From positions 24,754,727-24,818,726 of the forward strand of contig OY987245.1 of NCBI GenBank assembly GCA_963920765.1: DNA of 64,000 bases. Reading direction: 5' to 3'. This DNA is from Ulota crispa (taxonomy: Eukaryota; Streptophyta; Bryopsida; Orthotrichales; Orthotrichaceae). A program made the position numbers and the translations under genes. Positions within the stretch are counted from its first letter, which is position 1, and the number at the start of each line of letters is the position of its first letter. Under the pieces are notes generated by a model. The model was given only the letters and a program-made list of their open reading frames with translations. It ran no database searches and was not told the DNA's origin. Of the stretch, positions 12,675 through 24,399 are shown piece after piece.

Positions 12675-13985
12675 TGTTACAAACCTCCCACGATTTTAAA
12701 CTCAAATCATCCATATACCTACAAAAACCAACTTATATTTAATAAAACTACAAAGATCACACAGAACTCACCTTTGAATTCTCAATCATAAAGAGAAATC
12801 AATTCTCAAAGAGAACTAATCTTCTCACCTTCCAAATCCTATCTTATATTCTAAAAAGATTATTAGACAGTTCTTTAAATAAACTAGGAGTTCTTTGTCT
12901 AAGTTTAGCTTTCTATTTTTAATTTTCATCTTAAACCATCAGCTAAAGTGAAAGTCTTAGTTATACTAACTTTATATCATATCTTATCTATTACTTAAAG
13001 TTATCTAACTCCAAGTTCCAAGACTTTGTCTTATCATCTAGTGTACAATCAAGTACTGGCTCCTTACAGGTGGCTCATTTGGGCCACCTAGTTTTTATAT
13101 AAAACATGGATCAGAGTATAGTTGGTCCATTTTGGTAGGAAAAATTACCATTGCAGCCTTATGCAATACCAAGCAAGTGTAATAAATTTCAACTCCTAAA
13201 AACCAAATCTCCATTTTTGGTAAATGGGTTTGTAATAAATTTATGGTTTTACATGATAATTTATTGAGATATATTGGTGATGAATTTTTGAGATTTGATT
13301 CCATGGATATGTAGGAAACACTCATGCGCACATCTTCCATGCTAAAAAACACCCCCTTGAGTAACAAAACTTTGAACTACAAAAAATTCAATGAAACTTG
13401 TGATAGGCCCAAATTTGGTAAAATACATATTTTTCTATGAAAATCCAATTTTGTTGTATTACTCAAATATTGTAACTAAGTTTGAACCTCTAAACATCAT
13501 ATTTTGTTTACTAGATGAAAAGTTAGTTAAAAAACAAAAATATGTATTTTACCAAATTTGGGCCTATCACAAGTTTTATTGAATCTTTTGTAGCTCAAAG
13601 TTTTGTTACTCAAGGGGATGTTTTTTATCATGGAAGATGTGCGTATGAGTGTTTCCTACATATCCATGGAATCAAATCTCAAAAATTCATCACCAATGTT
13701 TCTCAATAAATTATCATGTAAAACCCATTTACCAAAAATGGAGATTTGGTTTTTAGGAGCTGAAATTTATTACACTTGCTTGGTATTGCATAAGGATGAA
13801 TGGTCATTTTTCCTACCAAAATGGACCAATTATACTCCATGTTTTATATAAAAAACTAGCTAGCCAAAATGAGCTATCCGCAAGGAGCCACTACGTGACT
13901 GTACTTCTAAGTTCTAATACACCTCTTGTACACTTGTCATCTAATGTACTTTTTGTGCACTTGTCATTTAATTAGTGTACATCCA
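12675..13985 (+). repeat. LTR-like repeat fossil, interrupted by a fold-back element
   Basis: Sequence beginning TGTTACAAACCTCCCAC at 12675 resembles a second stretch beginning TGTTACAGACCTCCCAC at 36347. Similarity runs through several shared phrases such as CTCCAAGTTCCAA and TAATACAC. A TG start and the two-copy pattern suggest solo or fragmentary long terminal repeats of one retrotransposon family. The fold-back element at 13054-13894 splits this copy. No internal coding region is attached. It is old and broken. Confidence 0.4.
13054..13894. mobile_element. Fold-back element with ~370-bp inverted arms
   Basis: Two long inverted arms, roughly 13054-13435 and 13531-13894, surround a ~95-bp loop. 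The outer ends read ACTGGCTCCTT and its inverse AAGGAGCCACT, and the innermost paired segment includes GGCCCAAATTTGGTAAAATA. The short open frames that can be read in each arm are mirror images and not genes. The arms differ by a few small indels and scattered substitutions, so the element is not recent. It lies inside an LTR-like repeat. Confidence 0.8.
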
Positions 13986-14640
13986 ACATGGTTTTTACTA
14001 TGGGCAGTTTTAGGATGTCAAACAGCATATGCAAATAGCCCAAAAAGACAAGATGGACGGACTTATTTAGCTTGTTTTTTTGGGGCATTTTTAAGGTATT
14101 GACCTAAAAATGGAAGAATCAAATTATCATTTTTTATTTTATTTATATGATATGTTTTTGAATTCAGCTTTTGACTTCATGTTGGCAATAACAAGTGTCA
14201 CCAACATGTACAAAGTAAGTTTTTTTATCATTTTGTACCATTTTTTTAAGTCAACTATGAGGTGACTTTGTTGGACAGACCATGAGCTCAATCAGGCACT
14301 TTGGGCATACAGATGGGCAGCCCAATGTAATAATCATGTACATCCTAACATGATTGATACTTTGGGCAAGATTTAGAACAACACATGTGGAAGTACAAAA
14401 TGGATGGTATGGACTGATGTGCCTATCCATTCCCGCTTGTTAAGGCATTTTTAAGGTTTTTGACCTAAATATGGAAGAATAAATTTACTATTTATCATAT
14501 TTACTACATGATATTATTTTAAATCTATATTTTGACTTCATATTGGCAACAGTAAGTGTAACTAGCATGTACAAAGAAATTTGATTTTATCATTTTGGAA
14601 ATCAACTATAAATTGATTACATTAAAACTTATCAAGATGT
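13980..14640 (+). repeat. Diverged tandem duplication, unit about 360 bp
   Basis: Two direct copies, starting near 13980 and near 14340. Shared phrases include GGCATTTTTAAGGT, TTGACCTAAA.ATGGAAGAAT, TTGACTTCAT.TTGGCAA and AGCATGTACAAAG-like sequence. The copies differ at many positions and have no open frame. No known family was recognised. Confidence 0.65.
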
Positions 14641-15193
14641 GAAATCATTAGCACTTATGTGACACTTTAGAGTCTGTTTTGGTTTAATTACATCAAATGC
14701 CAACTTTTAAAGATGAGGAAAGATCATGCTCATCATTCTATTCAAAATTAAGAAACTTTGAATTTATATACATTTTACATTTTTTAGTTGACATTTTGTA
14801 AATCTTGTATAAGCTGTCAAAAGTACTTCAAAATAAGTTTGTAGATATTTCCACTATAGGTTCTACATTGAAGACTAAAATAGTAACAATCAAAATAAGT
14901 TTTTTACTTGACTTTTGTAATTTGAATTATGGATACTTTTTAATCCAAATACTTGATTTCATATAATACCACAATTTGGACCTCCTATTAGATACTTCAA
15001 TTGTTTGTCCAATGAAGTAAGGGGATCTGATTTTCAAAGTATTCATGTCCTTAGGGATCCTATTGGAGCAGATTTTTAAAATGCACTTATGTTTCAAAAA
15101 TTGTATTTTAAAGCAATATGTAATGTTTATGAAATTAGAGTTGTTGATAATGATATCATTGATGCTTTTAAAAGTTAAATCCAATTCATATGC
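14641..15193. other. AT-rich spacer
   Basis: AT-rich sequence between the tandem duplication and the first TTAA-bounded element. I see no gene, repeat structure or regulatory motif that can be supported. Confidence 0.5.
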
Positions 15194-15444
15194 TTAACCT
15201 CTAAGCGCCCAAGAGACATTATAATGTCTTTCCAAAAGGGTCAATGCACATTTGATTAAGATAATCACATTGCTCCTTTGGTGTAACCACCTCTGGACAA
15301 TCAAGCCCATCATGATGGAGATGCTTCTTGCTAACCGTTTGTATGGTTCCAATCTTGTAAATTGTATTTTTCAGTGCACAGGGGCACTTTGATTGCAAGT
15401 AGGTTGGACTTTTTTTGTTTCAAGTCTGGGCGCGTAGAGGTTAA
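15194..15444. mobile_element. Short TTAA-bounded element (piggyBac-like, non-coding)
   Basis: 251 bp flanked by TTAA on both sides (15194-15197 and 15441-15444). The ends are CCTCTAAGCGCCC and the inverse GGGCGCGTAGAGG. Duplication of TTAA with C-rich terminal repeats is the hallmark of piggyBac elements. No transposase is encoded, so the superfamily assignment is inferred from the ends. Confidence 0.65.
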
Positions 15445-15490
15445 ATAGCAACTTGGATTTTCATCATAGAAAAAATCCAATTAGATGCTT

Positions 15491-16271
15491 TCAATCCCTA
15501 AAGGACAGAGCATGCCGCTGCGACCAGTAGAATACAAAGTGTTTTTCTTGTATTTGAAATAGATTCATATTGGAAAAACTTCATAGCACAAGAAGACTCA
15601 ACACATGGCTCTACGATTAGGTCATATTAGCTGTAACCTTCAAGTAATCATAGCTCTCACTTCCAAGATCACAAAGTTGATGAGGAGTTTGTTTAGCTTC
15701 TTTTGTCTATTTAGCTTCTTAGTCTATTTAACTTCTTTTTTAATATTGTGTATGTAAGTGGGGTATTTATATGTATTGGACTAAGCTATTTAGTGTGTGT
15801 GTTTGTGTAGCTGTAGTGAGCTCAATACTATGCATTAGTATAGTGCCAACGTGTGTAAGTTTCTACTTACAGAATAATAGGTAATTGCCTGAAGTAGATG
15901 ATTTGTTATTTGATTCTTGTGAATGCGTGTATGTGTAACCTTGATGTACTCACTAGTACAATAGATTAGTTAAATTCCTAAAATTCATACCTTTATTGCA
16001 TTTGAGATCAACAAAGAAGTTGGAGAATAGATCAAAACGGTTGTAGTAGACTTCTTGATATCCCAAATTAAAACTTCTTATTGGTAGTAGATACCAGCTT
16101 TTTTTTTGAGTGACTGCTCTCCTCCTTGCATTGGAAATTTTTTGGAGGGATTTAATCACATTTGCCAAAACTTGATTAAAGGTGGCAAAAGTTTGCCAAC
16201 AAAAAAAACTCTAGCAAATACCAATTATACGGTAGCATATATACTATGCCTTATCGTCCTTTAAGGGTTAA
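15491..16271. mobile_element. TTAA-family element, ~780 bp
   Basis: Left end TCAATCCCTAAAGGAC at 15491 and right end GTCCTTTAAGGGTTAA ending at 16271 form a terminal inverted repeat of the same family as the copies at 34630, 40863 and 42259. Internal sequence near both ends also matches the 231-bp copy at 29256-29486, including a TTTTCTTGTATT phrase and a TTTGAGATCAACAAAGAAG phrase. The left flank is TCAA, not TTAA. Non-coding. Confidence 0.65.
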
Positions 16272-16673
16272 AACAGTATGAAAACAAAAAATGCAAAGAA
16301 TCTTCTACTATGTATCCCTAACTAGATGGTATAGCTTATAAGCTAGAATTTTTTTGCTTTCAAGCTACAAGGTTCTATAAAATAGATAGATCAAACATTT
16401 GAGGATCTTTGGATATCAATTAATTAGAATTCATCTTTAAAATTAAAATATTCTAATTGGCTTACTCTTTCAAAAATAGCTAGATGTCAATGTGTAAGCA
16501 TAGCTACTTGTGAAAAAGCCTCTTTTATGCAAAACAATATTAAACAAAAACAACACAAGTCCATGATTATCACATATTTAGAAAATACTATACATATAGC
16601 CATAGAAGGACCATCAATATATTATGGTAATATTTTAAATGAGGGCAATATTCAACTTGAGGGTCTAAAAAGG
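16272..16673. other. AT-rich spacer before the LTR element
   Basis: AT-rich sequence with no recognisable gene or element. It ends at the AAAGG target site of the retrotransposon fossil. Confidence 0.5.
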
Positions 16674-16916
16674 TGTCACGGACATAGAAATAGAAAGATA
16701 ATCGATAAGAACTAGGAATGAACTTGGATTCAATGATGAGGAAACAAATATAAAAAGAAGTGAGCACTAGCTCCAAGAGATGTATTGTCGAGTTTGAATA
16801 ACACTTTAGCCTCGACCTCTATATATACTTTGATCTAAAGTGAAAAAAATCTAAAATAAAAATATTCTAAAGTCGAAAGTAAAAAAACAAAACGCTCCAA
16901 AGTAACATTCTGAACA
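16674..16916 (+). repeat. Left LTR of the Ty3/gypsy fossil
   Basis: About 243 bp beginning TGTCACGGACATAG and ending in CA. It pairs with the right LTR and follows the AAAGG target site. Confidence 0.85.
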
Positions 16917-19640
16917 TTATTCCCTTCTCAAACAATAAGTCCCAAGAGGAGCTTTAGGCTTATCCGAATAAAATTGATAAAATTCTTGTACCATTTCCGG
17001 TGCATTTACAAGATTCTCAATTGATTTCCACGTTCGCTTGTTTATATCATAATCGCTCCAATGTTCAAATAAGACTCACCTATATTGAGCAACTTTGATA
17101 TTTTTCTTGAAGCCTTTGCGGAAGCGTTTGGTAAATATGATAAGATTCGTTGGGCAACTACAAAAATTCGGTCGTTACAGCAAGGGACACATTCTGCATT
17201 GGCTTATGCCTTGGACTTTCGACAAGTTGCACACGACATCAATTAGAATGAAGCAGCCTTCATGAGCCAATTCTAATAAGAATTAAAGGATTTTGTAAAA
17301 GATTTACTTTTACCACTCCCTGATCCTCAAATGTTGAAAAAGACAATTAATCAAACGGTTAAATGTGACAATCAACTTTTTCAACACCGTCAAGATCAAG
17401 TTCTACCAAAAGACCAAACGGCTTGTCCTATCTCATCTGTATCGACAAAAAACCTAATTTTGCATTTAGAGACGATAGACATGCAAATTGACGCAATACG
17501 TATCAAGCATTTCACTCCGAAAAAAAAAGAAACATTGCATAAAGGAAAGATTATGCTTGTATTGTAGCGAGAGAGGCTACAAAATTCTCAACTGCCCAAA
17601 GAAGCCGAGTTAATGTATTGTTAAAACCAGAGCTGTCATCATCTATAAAAACAAAGATACCAAGTCATAATAGAAACCTTGCAACTGGATAATACAATTT
17701 TACAACAATATTTAGGTTTATCTTGATCCTTTCAACTTGCTTCTTGTTTTTTTATTTTTTTATCCATTGGTCCTCAGAAATTTGAAAGCACTGCTCTATT
17801 AAATTCAAGAGCATTTGCTTGTTTTTTAGATGAAAAATTTGTTAAAAGTCATAAATTCCATTTAATTAAGAAATCTCAACCCATCAATGTAAAAGTGATA
17901 GATGGACGACCTTTGTCTTTTGGCAATGTGACACACAAAACTAATGCCTTTAAAGATGACATTTAAAGGCCATAATAGCCAAATCATCTTCAATCTCATC
18001 AAAATCCCATCAAATCCTATTATTCTTGGTCTTTTGTGATTAGAAAAGTACAATCCGTCAATAGATTAAAAGTTACGAAAGATGATTTTTTTCGAAAGTC
18101 ATCCAATCAATAAACTTGTTACATAACTTGTTGAAAAATATGTTGAAAAACCTATTAGCAAACAAACTAGTAAATTGCAAGTGAAGAAACTCATGTTTAT
18201 TGGAGCAAAGGCATTTATAAAAATGATCAAACAATATACATCATTTGTTATCTATGCGGCTCTAATTAGTGAAAAAAAGATCACAACAATTGGTATCTTA
18301 GAGCAATATAAAAATTTTAAAGATATCTTTTGAAAAAGAATGCCGACATACTACTAGAACATTGAACATTTGATTGTGCTATACACTTAGAGGTAGGAGC
18401 ACAACCTCCTTTTGGTCCAATTTATAACTTATCATAAACGGAGTTGCCAGAACTACGGAATCACATTGATAAAAATTTGGCCAAAAATTTCATTTGTCAC
18501 TTCAAATCACCTGCTAGAGAATAAATTATCAAGATTTTAATAAGGTGACAAAAAAAAACCGCCATCCATTACTTTTGATCTCTAGACTTTTAGATCAACT
18601 TAGAAGTGCAAAGATCTTTACCAAAATCAACCTATGTGGAGCTTACAATCACGTAAGAATCATAGAGAGAGATAAATGAAAAACGGCATTTTGTATAAAA
18701 TATGGTCATTTTAAGTATAATGTCATGTCTTTTGATCTTACAAATACTTCAGCAGTCTTTCCGCACATGATGAATGACATTTTTTGAGAACATCTTGATA
18801 ACTTTGTTATTATCTATTTAGATGACATTTTGATATTTTTTAAAAATGAAGAAAATCAAGCAAAATACGTTCATTTAGTATTTGAAAAATTACGCGAACA
18901 AGGACTTTACGCCAAACCAGAGAAGTGTTTATTTCACTAAACTGAGATGAAGTTTTTGGGATTCATTGCAATTACAAAAGATTTGAAGATGGATCCCAAG
19001 AAAATGAAAATTATCTTGTATTGAAAAGTTCCAAAAACTATTAAAGACGTATAATGTTTTCTTGGTTTGCTAATTTTTATCAAGTCTTTATCAAAGGCTA
19101 TTCTCAAGTTGTTGCTCCGCTCACTCGATTGACAAGTAAGGACAAATTTGACTGATAACCATTAGAGGATAAAAAATTTTAGGATTTAAAGACCGCATTT
19201 ACTACGGATCCAATTTTAATATACCAAAATTGTTCAGATTCATTCTATTTGAAAACCAATGCATCAGATTTTGTTTTAGGAGTTATACTTTTACAAATGG
19301 GGGAAAACAAGAAGCTTCATCCCATTGCTTTCTATAATCGGAATTTTTTTGCTGCCAAAATCAATTATAAGATTCACGATAATGAACTTTTTGTTATTAT
19401 GGATTCCTTTCAAGAGTGGCGTCATTTTCTCAAAAGATTTAGACACTCGGTGACTGTTTATATAAATCACAAAAATTTAGAGTACTTCATGTCATCTTGT
19501 GTTTGAAATTGGCGTCAAGCTTAATGGAATATATTTCTATCCCGATTTAACTTTATTATCACATATCAACCGGGGAAGCAATAAGGATTATCTAATGCTT
19601 TATCAAGAAGATTGTACTTTGCTTCCAATACTTGACAAAC

Positions 19641-19887
19641 TATCACAGACATAAAAATATAAAGATAATCAATAAAAACTACGAATGAACTTGGATTCAA
19701 TGATTAAGAAACAAATATAAAAAAAAAGTGAATAATGACTCCAAGAGATGTGTTGTTGAGTCTAAATAATACTTCAGCCTCAACTTCTATATATACTCTG
19801 ATCTAAAATGAAAGAAATTTAAAGTAAAAGATATTCTAAATTCAAAAGTAAAATAAAATAGAACGTTCCGAAATAACGTCCTTAACA
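19641..19887 (+). repeat. Right LTR of the Ty3/gypsy fossil
   Basis: About 247 bp, homologous throughout to the left LTR. Shared phrases include GAATGAACTTGGATTCAATG and CTCCAAGAGATGT. It ends CTTAACA and is followed directly by the second AAAGG. Confidence 0.85.
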
Positions 19888-19892
19888 AAAGG

Positions 19893-21750
19893 ACGTCTAA
19901 TGAAAATTTCACATTATTTCCCACCTTTTGTAATTAAATGCACCAATTTTCATTATTGTATTATTGCAAATCAAGTAGTTTCCAATAAGGCATATTCTTT
20001 ACGTGTACACAACAATTATTTTTAAACCCAACAAAGTGGTTTTGCTTGTCCGGATTAGATCTTTTACGCTAAAAACGGAAAACTATCACAATTCCATAAA
20101 AAGAAGAAAATAAATGATCCGGACATGTAAATTAAGTTTATATATTTTCAAATTTGGTCCATAAATATAGGCTAAGGTATATAACAAATATCCAAACATA
20201 TCAAAAGCAATGCAATAATAGATATTGAACCATTAATTACCAAACGGTAAAATTTTGAGCTTTTTTTACACCCCCCCTAAGTTGTAGTTAAATACATCAA
20301 ATAGAAGTTTTTTTTTTGAAAATATGATCTACATGGTTGTGTAAAGGTACCCATTATGTCAAAATGTAATAAATTATATAAAATCAAAATTTTTAGTGAT
20401 AGTGTGAAATAGTCTATAAAGGACTTTACAAAGGACTTATTCCGTCTAGAAGACATACAAGTGTTAAAAGTAGTTGGAACTTAGAGGGAAGTGGAGCCAG
20501 GTCACTTCTTGACCTATTTATCATATTTTCAACAATCCCAAGATAAAAGTTTTGAAATTGATACCACAAAGAGCCTTTCATTTGACTTTCAATTTTAGGC
20601 TAAATTTTTAAAGTTAAAGTGGTTGCATCTTCTTTCCATGCTTTGTGATTGCAAAGTCATTTTTGTTAAAATACCCTTTATTTGAAACAATCATTTTTGC
20701 CCATGCTTGATTTTGAAGTTTTTTGCAATGTTTGTAGGTTCATGGGTTTAGGACAAATAATATCACAATTCTTTGAATACTATATAATTTTCAAGATTTT
20801 CATCTATATTAATAATTTGAAAGTAAAAGATAAATTTTAGACATTTTTGTTTTGTTAGATTGGATTTTTACCATCTCATTTAAGATTCATGATTTTAGGA
20901 GGTTTCACTTCATTAATCAATAAAATAACTTTGACAATTTAGAAAAGTTCTATTAAATTATTCATACATTAAAATATCTAATTTGAAACTTAGGAAAAGT
21001 AAAGGTAATAGAAATGAACATTGTAATATTTTTATATGGTTGTTGAATTTACATAAATAGGTATTTGATAAAATCAAACAATTAAAATACACATTGATGT
21101 TTGACATTGCTAGATTCAAGAAATAAGGTTGTCCATATCTTTTACACATCAAATTAGAGTCCAACAAATTGAAATTCTCAACAAAGCATTTGATGCTATG
21201 ACCAAGTTCTTTTGGGGGGCAATTAAATGCCCAATTACCTCCAGAAAAAAGGTGAGCTTCAAGCCTATAGAAACCAAAGGGGAAAAAAAATCAAAATATG
21301 CCAAATTGCAATAATGAAAATTGCACTATAGCCTAGGCTTCCATAAAATTCTTTTTAGATTAAAAATTGATGTCAATCATTTTAAAATTATCTGAGCATT
21401 TTAGAATTATTTGAAGTGATGCCTAATCCAATTTATTGCAATACTTAAGTATTGACAATGGTTATTTGAATATTTTCAAATAATGTATAGTGAATGCCAT
21501 TTGCACAAGCAAATCTTGTCACATGTCACCTTAAAAGCTAGTTAGGGAGCGTTGGGATTGGGACCGTCAAGTACATGTATAGGAACACATTCAAGCAATT
21601 TCAAACGTAGTTGAGAGTTGCTAATAGGAACTCTATAAGCTACAACTTTATCCTTTGTTATAAAATAATCCAAAATACTTTTTTCCACAAAAATTACATT
21701 CCCCAATAGCTTCCTCAATAGCTTGTTAAATTTTATCCTTACGAATTTTT
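19893..21750. other. AT-rich intergenic DNA
   Basis: Very AT-rich spacer without a supportable gene. Short open frames are scattered and unlike any known protein. I see no terminal inverted repeats. Confidence 0.55.
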
Positions 21751-22595
21751 TTTCACAATTTTCCGAGACCTTGTAATACCCTAAACCCTTTAAACACTCC
21801 GGTATGGGAAGAGTACCTTGTAGTGTGAAAAAAAATAGGAGATTCCTTAGCCTCGATCTTCTTGGCCTCCTTCTTGTTGACCTCGTTGCTACTTCCCGCG
21901 GCCGTTCCTACTTCAAAAAGCTCCTGCTTCCCGCGGCCATTCTTGCTTTTGTGTCCAGGCCGCGTCGTGTGTATTTTGTGGTGGTGGCGAGAGAGCAATT
22001 GGTAACAGCGAGTTTTACTCTCAATAAACTTTCTGTCGTCCTTCTCGAGGTCGGATTACAACGCCCTTCAGGTATTGCGTGTATGTGTGTGGATCGATGA
22101 ATTAGGGTTTAGGGTGTCATCTTGCGTTGCGTCGTGGAGAAGGCGCATGTGAGTTGTTGTAATAGACAGGCTTCGATTATCTTGATCGTTGTCGAATTTT
22201 GGCGGCCTTGCTTGTTCAATTGGCTTGGCTACTCAGTTTCTTTCTCGGTGTTTTTGTTGTGAAATTTGTGTTGGAGGAGACGTTTTGGTTGTTTTAGGGT
22301 TTCAAATAAACATAACTCCAACTATACATCTCCCGCAAAAGCAATACTCAGAGAATAAGAGGCATGAAGTGATTTAGTGAGAAGTACATCATGACAAACT
22401 CAAACACGTATTCAGTATGAAAATTCTTGTAATTCGTCCAAAGCCTTTCTCACTTTAGTGGCTTTGAATAGTAGAATCGCTGCTGCTATTTTGAAACAAC
22501 TATGTTGGATATGACTTCAAGTGCTGTTGTATAGAAATAATTGTGCTGGATATGGGTGCAGCTGTGCAATGGAGGCTGATGTGTAGAGGGAGGGG
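21751..22595 (+). promoter_or_regulatory. GC-richer block with telo-box-like motif before the carrier remnant
   Basis: Base composition rises here, and TTAGGGTTTAGGGT lies at 22102-22115 with another TTAGGGTTT near 22295. Such telo-boxes are common in 5' regions of plant housekeeping genes. The open frames at 21753-22100 on both strands overlap and match nothing I know. This may be the remnant promoter and leader of the mitochondrial carrier gene whose exon follows, but that is inference. Confidence 0.3.
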
Positions 22596-22859
22596 GGAAT
22601 TGGTGTTGCAGGAGCAATTGCGCAGGCGGCCATCTACCCCATAGACTTGGTGAAGACGCGTCTGCAGTGTTATGGGGAACCGGGGCGAGCACCGCGTTTA
22701 GTCAAGTTCACGCGTGATATTCTCGTCAACGAAGGCCCTCGAGCCTTGTTTCGGGGCCTGTTACCCTCCCTGCTCGGCATCATTCCCTATGTTGGCAATA
22801 CCTGGCTACCTACGAAACGCTGAAAATCAAGTCTCGCCAGTTTCTGCCGCCTGATACTG
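22596..22859 (+). pseudogene. Mitochondrial carrier (SLC25 family) exon fragment, frameshifted
   Basis: The translation [20 protein letters not shown] carries the carrier signature P-x-[DE]-x-x-[KR] of this inner-membrane transporter family. It continues with [19 protein letters not shown] and [11 protein letters not shown], closest in my memory to plant Ca-dependent ATP-Mg/Pi-type carriers. Near 22793-22803 one base is missing relative to the expected frame. The following [18 protein letters not shown] reads in another frame, ending at an intact GTGAGT donor. I find no other carrier exons before or after, where a working gene needs six transmembrane helices. The segment is therefore a broken, isolated exon of a host gene. 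Confidence 0.8.
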
Positions 22860-24399
22860 GTGAGTTTTTGCCCTTCTTCCCCAGGATGAAACCACTGGTG
22901 TTTTCTCCTTCGGTCATAACTTTGTTCATCCGTTTTCCCTGCTTGAAATTTCGAAACTCCATTGTAGTGGATTTCTTTTCTTCACTGACGTAGCTTTACA
23001 CCTCCACACTCTAGCTCATGTTCAGGTTTATTTGGTGAAAAGAGCCATGTTAGCTACTGATGGCCTCAACGGTCAAAGTGGTTGCCTTCATATTTATAAG
23101 AGCTGGAACAGGTCATTTAGACAAGAAAATGTACCTATCAGAAAAAAAAAAATCCTTTCCTGACGTTTTTAAACGATGGATACACGTCTTCGAAGTTATT
23201 GTAATTGAGTGTTTGCTTCCATAGAGGACCTTCTGTTTTCTTTGCTAGTGCGCTTAGGTGTAAAATGTTGTTAATGGTGTTTTTATTGAAAGCTTGTCAT
23301 TATCAACATCTCAGCTAGTCTAATAAACAGTCGGAACATACTCATTTTAAGGCAGGGTGTCTACATACAGCGCCTTTCTTCCAACCTATCTGGACTTGTT
23401 AAAGGGAGAAATCTTTGTCAAGTGGAGGTTATGGTTAACCCACTTTCATTCATTATTTTTAGACTCTTCCTGAATTACTTACAAATTTGGGAATAAGGAA
23501 TGGGGTGCTCAGAAAATGTCTACCCTAAAAGTCTATTATTGAGGCATTTTAAAAACTTTAATATTTACCTTCGTTTCAGGGGTAGTTTTTGGCATCCCAT
23601 GTTACATAGACTTAGCTGATATGATGTATTTTATGGTGTTAACAAAAATAGGAAGTCTGTTATGGAAGCTAATTGTCAATTATAGGAACTGTCAAAACAC
23701 AGTTTTATAATTCAAAATTTTAAGACACCATTTCCTCTTATTACAGTAGAGCCCGTCTTAATGCATATCGCTTAAGTGATCAATCTCCGTAACTGAAATA
23801 CCACTGTGCAACAATATTTTGATACTTAGTTACAAATCTTGAAAAATATCTTGTAGGGAGTTCAAAATTTCAACTTGATGAAAGTGACAATTCTAAACTT
23901 TGAATTTTACATTAGTTTATTTAATTTTTTTTATTATTTTGAATCTCTTCTCCAATTTTTGGAATTCGGAGAATACTTGACCTTTTCCCGGTGGAAGGCT
24001 GTGCCAGGTTCAATTCTTCCCAAGTTACGAAGTAATTAATCATAAACAAACAAATTTGTGACACAAACAAACATTGACCAGTGTGAATGTTTGATGACAA
24101 GGGGAATCAACTGGTTTAAAGTCATATACAAGGAAACTGGCCAAAAAATAGTCAAGACGTCCGACTATAACCGGCCAAAGTATCAAAAAAAATCCGGTTG
24201 TACAAAACAGGAGAAATTAGCAGCCAAATTCAAAAAAATCTCCCCAAACCCTGGCCTGCACATCTCGAGCCCCACGCCCAACGAGGTGCCAACGTCGGTC
24301 CCAAACTCGCAAACACGCCGCAATTTTCTTCTTCGTCGCCATTTTAAGCTTCCATGGATTTTGGGTTTCACGAGGGTTTTTGCATGCCACTGTGCAGCC
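22860..24399. other. Intergenic region upstream of the aminotransferase gene
   Basis: The first part follows the carrier exon's donor site and may be former intron. The rest is AT-rich with no recognised exon. The last ~150 bases (24250-24399) are C-rich and CT-rich and look like the leader of the aminotransferase gene. Confidence 0.5.

Larger units (their letters stand above)
16674..19887 (+). mobile_element. Ty3/gypsy LTR retrotransposon fossil
   Basis: An old, broken element of about 3.2 kb, bounded by short LTRs and flanked by an exact 5-bp target duplication AAAGG (16669-16673 and 19888-19892). Internal parts in order: a gag-like region with a zinc-knuckle-like segment near 17540-17610, a protease-like region, a Ty3/gypsy reverse transcriptase around 18580-19010 and an RNase H region around 19190-19600. 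Integrase was not recognised, and the element is shorter than typical full-length gypsy elements. It carries many breaks and cannot be active. By eye about 25 of 170 aligned LTR positions differ, most of them transitions, as expected from long decay of methylated DNA. Confidence 0.9.

Noticed and set aside
13095-13851. Two similar 82-90-codon frames starting MLLKG.FF.MEDVRMSVSYI
   Set aside because: They are mirror readings of the two arms of the fold-back element, not genes.
24058-24399. In-frame open extension upstream of the aminotransferase start
   Set aside because: The frame is open by chance for 114 codons but is rich in Lys/Asn and unlike a transit peptide. The ATG at 24400 has a good context and begins a typical transit peptide.
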